From positions 248,001 through 312,000 of the forward strand of contig NZ_PKUQ01000001.1 in the NCBI RefSeq assembly GCF_002866925.1: a stretch of DNA of 64,000 nt. Direction: 5' to 3'. The DNA comes from Cohaesibacter celericrescens. Its GTDB lineage: Bacteria; Pseudomonadota; Alphaproteobacteria; Rhizobiales; Cohaesibacteraceae. Of this stretch, positions 56,151 to 64,000 are shown piece by piece. Made by a program: the position numbers and the translations under genes. Under the pieces are notes generated by a model. That model ran no database searches. It saw only the letters and a list, made by a program, of their open reading frames with translations, and had not been told where the DNA came from. The stretch's first letter is position 1; each line of letters opens with the position of its first letter.

Positions 56151-56305
56151 GGCACCTGGCAACAGAAGCCTTCACTTAATTTCGACAATCCTTTGACAAT
56201 GGTTGATATCTGCCGCTGGAATAGGTATTGAGCGCCTGCCTCGCTTGACTTTGAGCAGCAGCCACTGACAATAGAACGGCAAATCTTCCAGAATTCGGAG
56301 GCCCC

Positions 56306-56881
56306 ATGAGTGAAGACCTGATCCGCTATGATATCCTTGCACAAGACGCTTTGCGAGGTGTGGTGAAAACGGTTTTGACCGAAGTGTCACGCACCGGCCT
56401 TCCCGGCGAACACCACTTTTATATCACCTTTAACACCCATGGAACTGGCGTACGCATTTCGCCGCGGCTTTTGGCAAAATACCCAGAAGACATGACCATC
56501 GTATTGCAGCATCAGTTTTGGGACATGACAGCCCACGAGCAGGCCATTGAAATCGGCCTCTCCTTTGATGGCATCCCGGAAAAACTTTATATCCCTTATT
56601 CCGCAATCATCACATTCATTGATCCCAGCGTCCATTTTTCATTGCAGTTCGAAGTTGAAACAGACGTCGAAGATGAGTTGGAGAGCCTTGATCTTGAAAC
56701 AGATGAAGGATCCGAGGCAATCATCACCGTAATGGCGCCCACGTCGGAGCGGGACGAAGGCACAACAGCAGAATCTGCCGAAGAAGCCCAGACCGCATCA
56801 GACACATCGACCTCAAAAGAAGAGGATGATAAGTCAGATGGCGCTGAAGTGGTGTCATTGGATGCTTTTCGCAAGAAATAG
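56306..56881 (+). CDS. sspB: SspB, alpha-type ClpXP adaptor for ssrA-tagged proteins
   Basis: SspB tethers ssrA-tagged proteins to the ClpXP protease. The 191-residue protein matches the alphaproteobacterial SspB family: a beta-rich tag-binding domain (about 1-120, with EHHFYITFNTHGTGVRIS and MTIVLQHQFWDM), then a long acidic linker and a short C-terminal ClpX-binding tail ending in basic residues (VVSLDAFRKK). GGAGG precedes the ATG. It lies about 155 bp downstream of ssrA on the same strand. Confidence 0.92.
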   Translation: MSEDLIRYDILAQDALRGVVKTVLTEVSRTGLPGEHHFYITFNTHGTGVRISPRLLAKYPEDMTIVLQHQFWDMTAHEQAIEIGLSFDGIPEKLYIPYSAIITFIDPSVHFSLQFEVETDVEDELESLDLETDEGSEAIITVMAPTSERDEGTTAESAEEAQTASDTSTSKEEDDKSDGAEVVSLDAFRKK

Positions 56882-56925
56882 ACATTTTTCAGGGATCATC
56901 CCGCCAAAGGCACCTGTTAGAAGCA

Positions 56926-57126
56926 ATGGCCAGCATTATCAATCTCCGCCAAGCACGCAAAAGCAAGGCTCGCGTTGAAAAAGAACAACGAGCCGAGTCC
57001 AATCGTGCCAAATTTGGCCGCACCAAGGCGGAGAAGGCCAAACAAAACTCAGAATCCGATAAACTCAATCGGCATTTGGACGGTCACAAACTGACGACAG
57101 CCCCCGCAGACAGCGACGGCAGCTAA
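56926..57126 (+). CDS. DUF4169 family small basic protein
   Basis: A 66-residue, very basic and charged protein beginning MASIINLRQARKSKAR, which fits DUF4169, a small alphaproteobacterial family of unknown function. It lies 44 bp after sspB and 12 bp before the ribbon-helix-helix gene, so the three are likely co-transcribed. Confidence 0.85.
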   Translation: MASIINLRQARKSKARVEKEQRAESNRAKFGRTKAEKAKQNSESDKLNRHLDGHKLTTAPADSDGS

Positions 57127-57138
57127 TCTGGCACCCTC

Positions 57139-57387
57139 ATGAAAAAGCACTCAGTCACTATCGCAGGCCATCGCACATCCATTTCTTTGGAAGACGAGTT
57201 CTGGACCGGACTGAAATCGCTGGCGGCCAGCCGCAATAAATCACTGGCTGACATCATCCGCCAAATCGACCGTGATCGCGGTGCAAACAACCTCTCATCA
57301 GCCATTCGCATTTCCGTACTCGATCATTACAAGGCTCAGATCCCTGACAACACGGATCTGACAGAACCCACTAATCCAACTGAATGA
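57139..57387 (+). CDS. ribbon-helix-helix domain protein
   Basis: An 82-residue protein with a ribbon-helix-helix fold of the RHH_4 type (HRTSISLEDEFWTGLKSLAASRNKSLADIIRQID). Such proteins often bind DNA as dimers. It has no adjacent toxin gene; the partner here is the DUF4169 gene, a pairing seen in other alphaproteobacteria. Its stop overlaps the end of the convergent AsmA gene by 17 bases. Confidence 0.85.
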   Translation: MKKHSVTIAGHRTSISLEDEFWTGLKSLAASRNKSLADIIRQIDRDRGANNLSSAIRISVLDHYKAQIPDNTDLTEPTNPTE

Positions 57388-60300
57388 TCCTGTCGGGAGA
57401 ATTGAGCAATTCTTCAATCAAATCATTATGAACCGAAGGATCAACGCGGTTCTGTTCTGGGCTCGTTGTCTCCTGCTGCGTTGGGCGAACGGTTCTAATC
57501 TGTGGCAACGTAAACAGAGCTTCAGGCAACACCCGCGGTTGTATCAGGATAGGGTCTTGAGCCGCATCGCCCAAAAGCCCATCAATGCCCAAAAGAGTTG
57601 CACCATCAGCATCGGGCTTAAGCTCTTGAAGCGGCCGGATTTCGATGCCATTTTGCACCCGCCCATTGCCATCATCCGATTGTGATTGTTGCTGAATGCG
57701 CTGAGCATCCCGCTCGGCTCTTTGCGCCTCGGCAGCCAATCGTTCAGCTTCAGCGCGCGCAGCCTCCACGCGGACTGCCTCTTGGTCAGCCTTACGTTGC
57801 GCTTCGGTTGCCAAACGAGCCTTTTCTATCGCAATTTTGCGCGCTTGAGCGGCTTTGAATTCCAATTCGGCTTTTCGTTCATTCTCTGCGCGCAGCGCTG
57901 CTTGGGCTTCGCGTCGGGCCCTTTCTTCGGCGGCCTTGCGTTCAGCGTCAGCTTGACGTGCGGCGTCAGCTTTGCGGGCCGCTTCTTCATCCAGACGCGC
58001 TTTTTCAAGAGCCGCCTTTTGTGCCGCTTCCGCTATGCGGGCTTGTTCAGCTTTTTGCTTTGCCAACAACTCTTGCAATTGTTTCCGCTTGGCAGCGGCC
58101 TCGGCCTTGCGTTGTGCTTCGAGACGGAGTGCTTCTTGTTTCGCAGTTTCAACCGCTTGTTCAGCGGCCAAAGCAGCCTCTTGACGGTGTTTTGCCTGCT
58201 CACGATACAGACGCAATAGGCGGCGCATTCGTTCTTTTTCCAAAATATCCGCTTGCAACCGCTCGACGCGATCAACCTCGCGTTCAAAGGCCCGAATGCT
58301 GAGATAGCCGGTAAAGGGCGCAACATCGACAACACGACTTGGCGCATCAAGATCCCCAGAGAAGACCAAACCAACTTCAGGCTGGGCACCTGTCACGGCA
58401 TCCTCCTCATTGGGCTCAACCTTGATGGACCAATCGCCATTGATCGTCTGAGCCGATAAATCAATCATCAGATTGCCACGGGATTGCAGTATGTCCGCAT
58501 CGGCCTGAATGTTGTTTGCACGCAGGGCCCCCCCCGCAATGCGAAAGGCACCCGCAAGATTGGATACCCGCGTTGAACCTGCATCCATATGCGCCGTGAA
58601 TGCCTTGGCTATATCATCGTTTTTCAGCTCCAAGCCTTTATCTACGGCCCGCACCACCAGCTCAAAAGCCTGCGGATTGATGTAATTCAACACCCCGTCT
58701 GTAAGCGTGAATGTGCCATTGCCAGACAATCCCGATACAAGCCCCGCCAAAGACCGCCCCTGTGTCTCGACATTAAAATTGACATCCATCTGCCCATTGG
58801 CAACAGCGCGACCATCGCGTTCCCAAACAAAGGGTGCCAATGCCATATCGGTGACACGCAGATGCGACTTCAGAACAGCTTCCCCATTTACATTTTCAAG
58901 CTGCAAGCCACCTATAGCTGCGCCCCCTTCCAAAAGGGCGTCAAAATTGCTGACGACAACTTCATTATCGCGCCAAATCAGGTCAAACTTTGGTTGTTGG
59001 AAAATATAGGGCGCGGCAAGTTCCAAACTGCGGGCTTTGACCCCGAGCACAATCTTGACCGGATGGGCATCGGCATCTGCCAATGGCGCAAGAAAAGCGG
59101 TATCGGGCCAACTGCGATCCAGCGATGTAAGGCGGCCCGCACCAACCACACTTTCACCAAGCCATATCCCGTCCAGATCACCCAGTTCCAACTGGCCTTT
59201 CAAAAGCCTGTCTGTGATGGTTGTCTCATAGGTCAGTTGCCCCACAACCGGCTGTCCATCCCACTGACCTTCAAGGTTGTTGATCTTGCTCACGGCATCG
59301 GCATGATCCAAATCCGCCATCAGCTTAGCTGGCAAGGCGAGACCGGGATTGCTTAGCGAGATACCCGACGCCATTAAATAGGGAGCCAAATCATCAATGT
59401 CCAAAGCAAGCTTGCCTTTGGTGCCGACACCCTCCTTGGCGCTATAACGCACCGTGCCGTCATACGTGAGCGACCCTTGCTCAGGTTGCAGAGACAGGGC
59501 CAATGACGCGCCTTCTGCAAGCACCCCTTTAACAACAACCCGAGAAGCAAGTGCAGGCAAGGCAATAGCATTGCTCCCCAGCCCGACAAGGCCAAGCAGC
59601 TTTTCGCCATCGGGATTGTTCACTTGCAAATCCAGCGCCAAATCATGATCGGCCCAATTGGCAAAGGACCCGTCCAAATGGCCGCCAAAAGACACATCGC
59701 CACCGCCTAATAAGCCAGAGAGCTTTCCTTCAATCCCGCTGCCTTGAGTGCCGCCATCGATCGAAAAAGTAACATCTGCAGGAGACAAAGCCCCTTGCGC
59801 TTTGGCAAACCAGTCAGCAACGGGTTGCTCGGGCAGGAAGCGTGCAACAAGATCAGCGAGACCATTCAGATCATCAGCGCGCACTTGCCCTTCGAGACGG
59901 CCGCGCGGTGTTCCTGTCAAATTCTGCAAATTGCCTGACGTGGAAAGATACGCACCAGCGAAATCGTCGACAACGAGTTGGTCAATACGAATGTCACCAT
60001 TGGCAAGACGGAGTTTGGCAGCCATTTTTTTGCCTTGAAAGTCCCCTGCCAGCAAACGGTCTGTTTCAATATCGAGGCTAATATCGCTCAACGGCGCGGC
60101 CTTGCCACTGGAGTTGGCCAATAGCAAAGACCCGATCCCCTGCACCACATCAAGATTGACCTGATCTGCCTTCAATTGCATGGTCAACGCACCTGATTTC
60201 TCGGCGGTGCCATCGCCCAAATACCAATCTATCTGCCCTCTGGCGCGATCGCCATTTATATCCAGATCCAATGACGCAATCGAAATCTGATCAGACTTGA

Positions 60301-61612
60301 CCACCACTTGACCACTCAAATCAAAAGGTTCAAGGCGCCCGCCTGGGGGCACATCCTTAAGCCACCATTTGGCAAAAGCCGAGGGTTGATCGGACCGAAC
60401 GCGCGCCTCTCCCTCAAATACATGCTGGGAATTGACGCTGTCCATGCGCTGTGAAAACAGCCCCGCCATTGCAAACCGGGTTTGCCCCGGCAAATCAGCT
60501 TCCAATGTTTCAATCTGCCAACCATTGTCCACCAAACTGGCGTCCAGTTGCAGATTGCGAATAATACCACCACCCAGAATGACACCGGGCACATCAAAAC
60601 CGACACGCCCCGGCATCGGTGGAATAGGCATTTTAGTCAAACCATCCGCAAGCACACTGATGCCATGTTTCAAATCAATTGGCGCATTGGGGCCCTCCCC
60701 TAGTGCTCGATCCAAATCAAGCTGGCGAGAGGAAACGACAACGTCAAAGCGCGGATTGACGCCAAAATCAATGGTCCCCGCCCCATTGAGGCGATAGGCC
60801 TGATCAACAGGACCGTGGGAAAATTCAAACTTGGGCAGAACCAAGGAGGATGCGGTCAAATCGCTTTCGCCGTTGAGCAGCCAAGGAACAGACTGTTCCT
60901 CCAATCCATCGATTTGATTGGTTAGTCTGGTCGTGCCGACATAATGATAACGACCATCTTCCTGTTCTTTCACATTGCCATCCATGGCAAGCGTGACGGG
61001 CAGGTTGACCGGCGTTAACAAGCTCTTGAGATGAAGGCCGGATTCGCTGGCAGAACCAGTCGAAAGCATCAGGGAATATGGTTCTCCATCCATTTGGAAG
61101 GAGGTCTCGATTTTGTAAGGTCCGATCAGGCTTCGGGCTTGCAATGTCGCATTCAGCGACGTGATGTTCTTTGAACGGCCGGTGCTTTTATCGTCAAAGG
61201 CAATCCGCCCGTTTTCAACGCGCACATCATTGAGCTTGATTTTCTCCAGATCGATATCCCAAAGCTTGCCCTTGTCCTGCCGCCATGCAAATTGCCCTTG
61301 TTCATCCAGCTGCATCCGCAATATGGGCGAACGCAATGTCATGTCGACCACTTCAATTTTGCCCTGCAACAGCGGCAGCAATTCGATGCGCATATCAAAC
61401 GTATCAACCACCAGAATGGGCGCTTCATTGTCTGGCCCGACATGCACACTTTCAAAATGCAAGTGCGGCAACGGCAGGATTTGCATATCCGCCGCCCCCA
61501 AAACACGAACCGGCTGACCCAAGACAACCGTCGCTTCTCGCTCAAATGCTGCGCGATAAGAAGTCCAGTCGACAAAAAGCGGCCCAACCAGCGCCACGAT
61601 CAACGCCAGCAA
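57371..61612 (-). CDS. AsmA-family envelope protein with TolA-like helical tail
   Basis: A very large protein (1413 residues) of the AsmA family, bridge-like proteins anchored in the inner membrane and thought to help lipid transport to the outer membrane. It has an N-terminal hydrophobic segment followed by GPLFVDWTSYRAAFE, long beta-rich AsmA repeats (about 30-1080), and an unusual Ala/Glu/Lys/Arg-rich continuous helix (about 1115-1307) before a Pro/Gln-rich end. The start is unclear: TTG at 61612 cuts the membrane helix short. A CTG at 61648, 8 bases after AGGAG, would give a complete NSLYFTIGGTLLLALIVALVGPLF start. Confidence 0.88.
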   Translation of the reverse strand: MLALIVALVGPLFVDWTSYRAAFEREATVVLGQPVRVLGAADMQILPLPHLHFESVHVGPDNEAPILVVDTFDMRIELLPLLQGKIEVVDMTLRSPILRMQLDEQGQFAWRQDKGKLWDIDLEKIKLNDVRVENGRIAFDDKSTGRSKNITSLNATLQARSLIGPYKIETSFQMDGEPYSLMLSTGSASESGLHLKSLLTPVNLPVTLAMDGNVKEQEDGRYHYVGTTRLTNQIDGLEEQSVPWLLNGESDLTASSLVLPKFEFSHGPVDQAYRLNGAGTIDFGVNPRFDVVVSSRQLDLDRALGEGPNAPIDLKHGISVLADGLTKMPIPPMPGRVGFDVPGVILGGGIIRNLQLDASLVDNGWQIETLEADLPGQTRFAMAGLFSQRMDSVNSQHVFEGEARVRSDQPSAFAKWWLKDVPPGGRLEPFDLSGQVVVKSDQISIASLDLDINGDRARGQIDWYLGDGTAEKSGALTMQLKADQVNLDVVQGIGSLLLANSSGKAAPLSDISLDIETDRLLAGDFQGKKMAAKLRLANGDIRIDQLVVDDFAGAYLSTSGNLQNLTGTPRGRLEGQVRADDLNGLADLVARFLPEQPVADWFAKAQGALSPADVTFSIDGGTQGSGIEGKLSGLLGGGDVSFGGHLDGSFANWADHDLALDLQVNNPDGEKLLGLVGLGSNAIALPALASRVVVKGVLAEGASLALSLQPEQGSLTYDGTVRYSAKEGVGTKGKLALDIDDLAPYLMASGISLSNPGLALPAKLMADLDHADAVSKINNLEGQWDGQPVVGQLTYETTITDRLLKGQLELGDLDGIWLGESVVGAGRLTSLDRSWPDTAFLAPLADADAHPVKIVLGVKARSLELAAPYIFQQPKFDLIWRDNEVVVSNFDALLEGGAAIGGLQLENVNGEAVLKSHLRVTDMALAPFVWERDGRAVANGQMDVNFNVETQGRSLAGLVSGLSGNGTFTLTDGVLNYINPQAFELVVRAVDKGLELKNDDIAKAFTAHMDAGSTRVSNLAGAFRIAGGALRANNIQADADILQSRGNLMIDLSAQTINGDWSIKVEPNEEDAVTGAQPEVGLVFSGDLDAPSRVVDVAPFTGYLSIRAFEREVDRVERLQADILEKERMRRLLRLYREQAKHRQEAALAAEQAVETAKQEALRLEAQRKAEAAAKRKQLQELLAKQKAEQARIAEAAQKAALEKARLDEEAARKADAARQADAERKAAEERARREAQAALRAENERKAELEFKAAQARKIAIEKARLATEAQRKADQEAVRVEAARAEAERLAAEAQRAERDAQRIQQQSQSDDGNGRVQNGIEIRPLQELKPDADGATLLGIDGLLGDAAQDPILIQPRVLPEALFTLPQIRTVRPTQQETTSPEQNRVDPSVHNDLIEELLNSPDRIIQLD

Positions 61613-61820
61613 AAGCGTACCACCAATGGTGAAATACAGACTATTCAGAACCTTGTCTCCTTAAGGCCATGACCAGCAACCAACAAGCCAACGGACATAC
61701 ATCAAAATCCGACCAGCGCGGATTTATCTTTCGCATAACGGCATCAAACACATAACGCCATATCAAGCCACAACAAACGCTAGCAAAATGAACCCGTTGA
61801 CCGCAAATCAGGAGTTGTCC

Positions 61821-63236
61821 TTACCCCAGATTTGGTAGCATTTTCCCCGGATTCATGATGTTCTTTGGATCAATGGCCTTTTTGATAGCCACCATATAGG
61901 CCAACGCAGGCCCAAACTCTTCCAACATATACTTCATTTTGCCCTGACCGACACCATGTTCACCTGTACAGGTCCCGCCCATTGAAATGGCGCGATGGGC
62001 CAGGCGCGACAAAAAGGCATCTGCTTTTTCTTGCTCAGCGGGACTTTCGGGGTCAAGCAACAACAACACATGGAAATTGCCATCCCCGACATGACCGACC
62101 GTTGTGGCGACAAATCCATTGTCTTCCAAATCCTGCTGCGTTTGCGTCACACATTCAGCGAGTCGGGAAATCGGCACACAAGCATCTGTCGAAATGCCCT
62201 TGGCACCTGGCCGCAACTCATGCGATGCCCAATAGGCATCATGGCGCGCCGTCCACAACTTGGTTCGGTCTTCAGCACGAGACGCGGATTGAAAATCGGA
62301 TCCGCCGCAATCGGCAACGATCTCGCCGAATAATTCGATCTGTTCCGCCACACCCGTTTCTGTACCGTGGAATTCCACCAGCAAGGTTGGTCGCTCGACC
62401 AGATCCAGTTTGGAATAGAGATTACACGCCCGTATTTGCATCACATCAAGCAATTCAATCCGCGCAATGGGAATCCCGCACTGAATGGTCATGATCGTGG
62501 CGTTGCAAGCACTTTCCAAATCAGGAAATCCACACATTCCGCCAGCAATGGCTTGCGGTATGCCCGACAGCTTCAGCGTCACTTCGGTAATAATGCCCAA
62601 CGTGCCTTCGGATCCAACCAACAGACGGGTCAAATCGTAACCAGCAGAGCTTTTTTTGGCACGGCTCGCCGTTGTGATGATTTTACCGTCAGGCATAACA
62701 GCCTTCAGCGAAACCACATTGTCTTTCATGGTGCCATAACGCACCGCATTGGTGCCCGAAGCACGTGTCGCAGCCATCCCCCCGAACGAAGCATCGGCAC
62801 CGGGATCAATAGGGAAAAACAAACCTGTATCGCGCAAATAATCATTCAATTGCTTGCGCGTCACCCCCGCTTCAACCGTACAATTGAGATCCTCGGGATG
62901 CACTTCAACCACCGCATTCATCTGGGACAAGTCAATAGAAATGCCGCCAAACGGAGCGTTGAGATGGCCTTCAAGCGAAGACCCCGTACCAAACGCAATC
63001 ACTGGCACGTCATGCTCGTTGCACAGCGTCACAACGTCAGAAACCTCTTGGGTGTTTTTGACAAAAACCACCCCATCCGGCATCTGATTTTTCAAATTTG
63101 TGGTCGTATGGCCATGCTGTTCTCTAAAGGACGCACCCGTCGTAAAGCGGTCGTCAAAACGCTGCTTAAGCAGATCACACACAGCAGCGGTTGCAGCATC
63201 ATCTCTAACCCGGCTGAAATGAGGTTCGGTCACCAT
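61821..63236 (-). CDS. FAD-linked oxidase, D-lactate/glycolate dehydrogenase type
   Basis: A 471-residue flavoprotein of the GlcD/Dld family that oxidises 2-hydroxy acids. The PCMH-type FAD domain shows VIAFGTGSSLEGHLNAP (about residues 80-96). DPGADASFGGMAATRASGTNAVRYG follows in general form, and then the cap and C-terminal domain with VGHVGDGNFHVLLLLDP and TGEHGVGQGK. It most resembles the D-lactate dehydrogenase (cytochrome) branch. No GlcE or GlcF subunit gene is adjacent. The exact substrate is not decidable. Confidence 0.93.
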   Translation of the reverse strand: MVTEPHFSRVRDDAATAAVCDLLKQRFDDRFTTGASFREQHGHTTTNLKNQMPDGVVFVKNTQEVSDVVTLCNEHDVPVIAFGTGSSLEGHLNAPFGGISIDLSQMNAVVEVHPEDLNCTVEAGVTRKQLNDYLRDTGLFFPIDPGADASFGGMAATRASGTNAVRYGTMKDNVVSLKAVMPDGKIITTASRAKKSSAGYDLTRLLVGSEGTLGIITEVTLKLSGIPQAIAGGMCGFPDLESACNATIMTIQCGIPIARIELLDVMQIRACNLYSKLDLVERPTLLVEFHGTETGVAEQIELFGEIVADCGGSDFQSASRAEDRTKLWTARHDAYWASHELRPGAKGISTDACVPISRLAECVTQTQQDLEDNGFVATTVGHVGDGNFHVLLLLDPESPAEQEKADAFLSRLAHRAISMGGTCTGEHGVGQGKMKYMLEEFGPALAYMVAIKKAIDPKNIMNPGKMLPNLG

Positions 63237-63463
63237 TATTTATCTTTCTTCTTTAGCCCTTGCATAAAACCGAACCTAGCAAAATTATTTCGAAAACAAA
63301 ACCGCTTACCGCACTGCCGCATAGCAAATCTGCAATGCAATTTTCAACGATCCCCTTGAAAGAGGGCTTGGGATTTATCCAACATTGCCTATACTGCCCC
63401 CATCGCCAGACTGAGCCATCTGATTCAATTGTTGCAGCAGCAAGAAGGACTGAGACAAGACTT

Positions 63464-64000
63464 ATGCGTTGGTTAAACCCGTTGCAACTGTCAAAAAGCT
63501 GGATTGAACCCAACTGGCGTGTCTATCTTTCCACACAACAACCCAAATTGTGGTTTCTTGCGATTGTCATTGGCATGTTGGTTTCATGTGCGGCAATTGT
63601 CTTTCGTCTCGGCATTGGTGCGGTGCAGTGGCTCTGGCTTGGAACCAATAGCGAAAGTATTCTGACAGCGGTGCAAAACACACCTGCATGGGTGGTTATC
63701 CTTGCCCCCACAATCGGTGGACTGGTTGTTGGTTTGTTTCTGGAATATGTCCACCCGATCAAACGAGCAGAAGCCGTGGCCGATGTTATCGAGGCCCGTG
63801 CCCATGGCGGCAAGGGGCTTCGCTTCTGGCAAGGGCTAGACAGCGCAGCGGTGACCATCATTTCACTGGGAGCTGGTGCCAGTGCTGGCCGTGAGGGGCC
63901 CATTGTGCATTTGGGAGCCAGCCTTGCCAAAATGCTTTGCGAGGCTTTTTCTCTCACACCGGCGTCCAAAAAAACGCTTCTGGCCTGTGGCGTCGCCAGT
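63464..64000 (+). CDS. ClC-family chloride channel/transporter, 3'-truncated
   Basis: The first 179 residues of a ClC chloride channel or H+/Cl- antiporter. It starts at the ATG at 63464. Membrane helices are visible at about 29-50 and 68-90. The selectivity-filter region GAGASAGREGPIVHLGASLA contains the conserved GREGP motif. The first filter motif (GSGIP) is replaced by a sequence like AEAVADVIEA, as in the voltage-gated-ClC-like branch with CBS domains. The rest lies beyond the window. Confidence 0.92.
   Translation, partial: MRWLNPLQLSKSWIEPNWRVYLSTQQPKLWFLAIVIGMLVSCAAIVFRLGIGAVQWLWLGTNSESILTAVQNTPAWVVILAPTIGGLVVGLFLEYVHPIKRAEAVADVIEARAHGGKGLRFWQGLDSAAVTIISLGAGASAGREGPIVHLGASLAKMLCEAFSLTPASKKTLLACGVAS

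Noticed and set aside
58589..59356. Plus-strand frame of 255 codons
   Set aside because: Antisense to the AsmA-family gene; no recognisable domain or start signal.
62367..63359. Plus-strand frame of 330 codons
   Set aside because: Antisense to the FAD-linked oxidase gene, which has clear motifs.

Overview
The window is chromosomal DNA from an alphaproteobacterium, most likely of the order Hyphomicrobiales (Rhizobiales). The markers are: MotC, MotE, FlaF, FlbT and an FtcR/Rem-type flagellar regulator; a circularly permuted two-piece tmRNA gene; an alpha-type SspB; DUF4169; and DUF1217 and DUF6468 flagellar-locus proteins. Base composition looks moderate (roughly half G+C by eye), lower than in most soil rhizobia, so a marine genus would fit. 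That last point is inference. I see no insertion sequence, prophage, CRISPR array, tRNA or rRNA.

Left arm (1-18 kb). This is mostly amino-acid and housekeeping genes. leuA is cut by the window edge and is preceded by a leader peptide with a run of leucine codons. A chemotaxis receptor, an Asp/Glu-racemase-like protein and a PhzF-family protein follow. ilvC, pdxJ, ilvH and ilvB come next; ilvB has its own Ile/Val/Leu leader peptide and an intrinsic terminator, a classical attenuator. miaA, serB, a DegP/MucD-like protease, a DUF2065 protein, hflC, hflK and folA complete the arm.

Centre (18-54.6 kb). An almost complete flagellar locus is headed by ftcR. Minus-strand units are flgB-flgC-fliE-flgG-flgA-flgI, motE-flgH-fliL-fliP, and motA-fliM-DUF6468-fliN-fliG-flhB-unknown. 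Plus-strand units are DUF1217-flgF-unknown-fliI, flgJ-like-FlgN-like?-FliL-like?, flhA-fliR-FliJ-like?, flagellin, fliF-FliH-like?-motB-motC-fliK-lytic transglycosylase, and flgE-flgK-flgL-flaF-flbT-flgD-fliQ. Together these encode basal body, rod, rings, export gate, ATPase, switch, stator, hook, junction, filament and flagellin-mRNA control. fliA, flgM, fliD, fliS, visN/visR and che genes are not in the window.

The strongest unexplained signal is a palindromic motif built on GCAAGTTTGC (best copy an 18-bp perfect palindrome upstream of flgB). It recurs upstream of about eight flagellar transcription units on both strands and is a good candidate operator for the locus, possibly for FtcR.

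Right arm (54.6-64 kb). thyA lies convergent to fliQ. Next come the permuted ssrA gene and, immediately after it, sspB, whose product delivers ssrA-tagged proteins to ClpXP. Then follow a DUF4169 gene, a ribbon-helix-helix gene, a 1413-residue AsmA-family protein with a long TolA-like charged helix at its C terminus, an FAD-linked oxidase, and the start of a ClC chloride channel gene cut by the window end.
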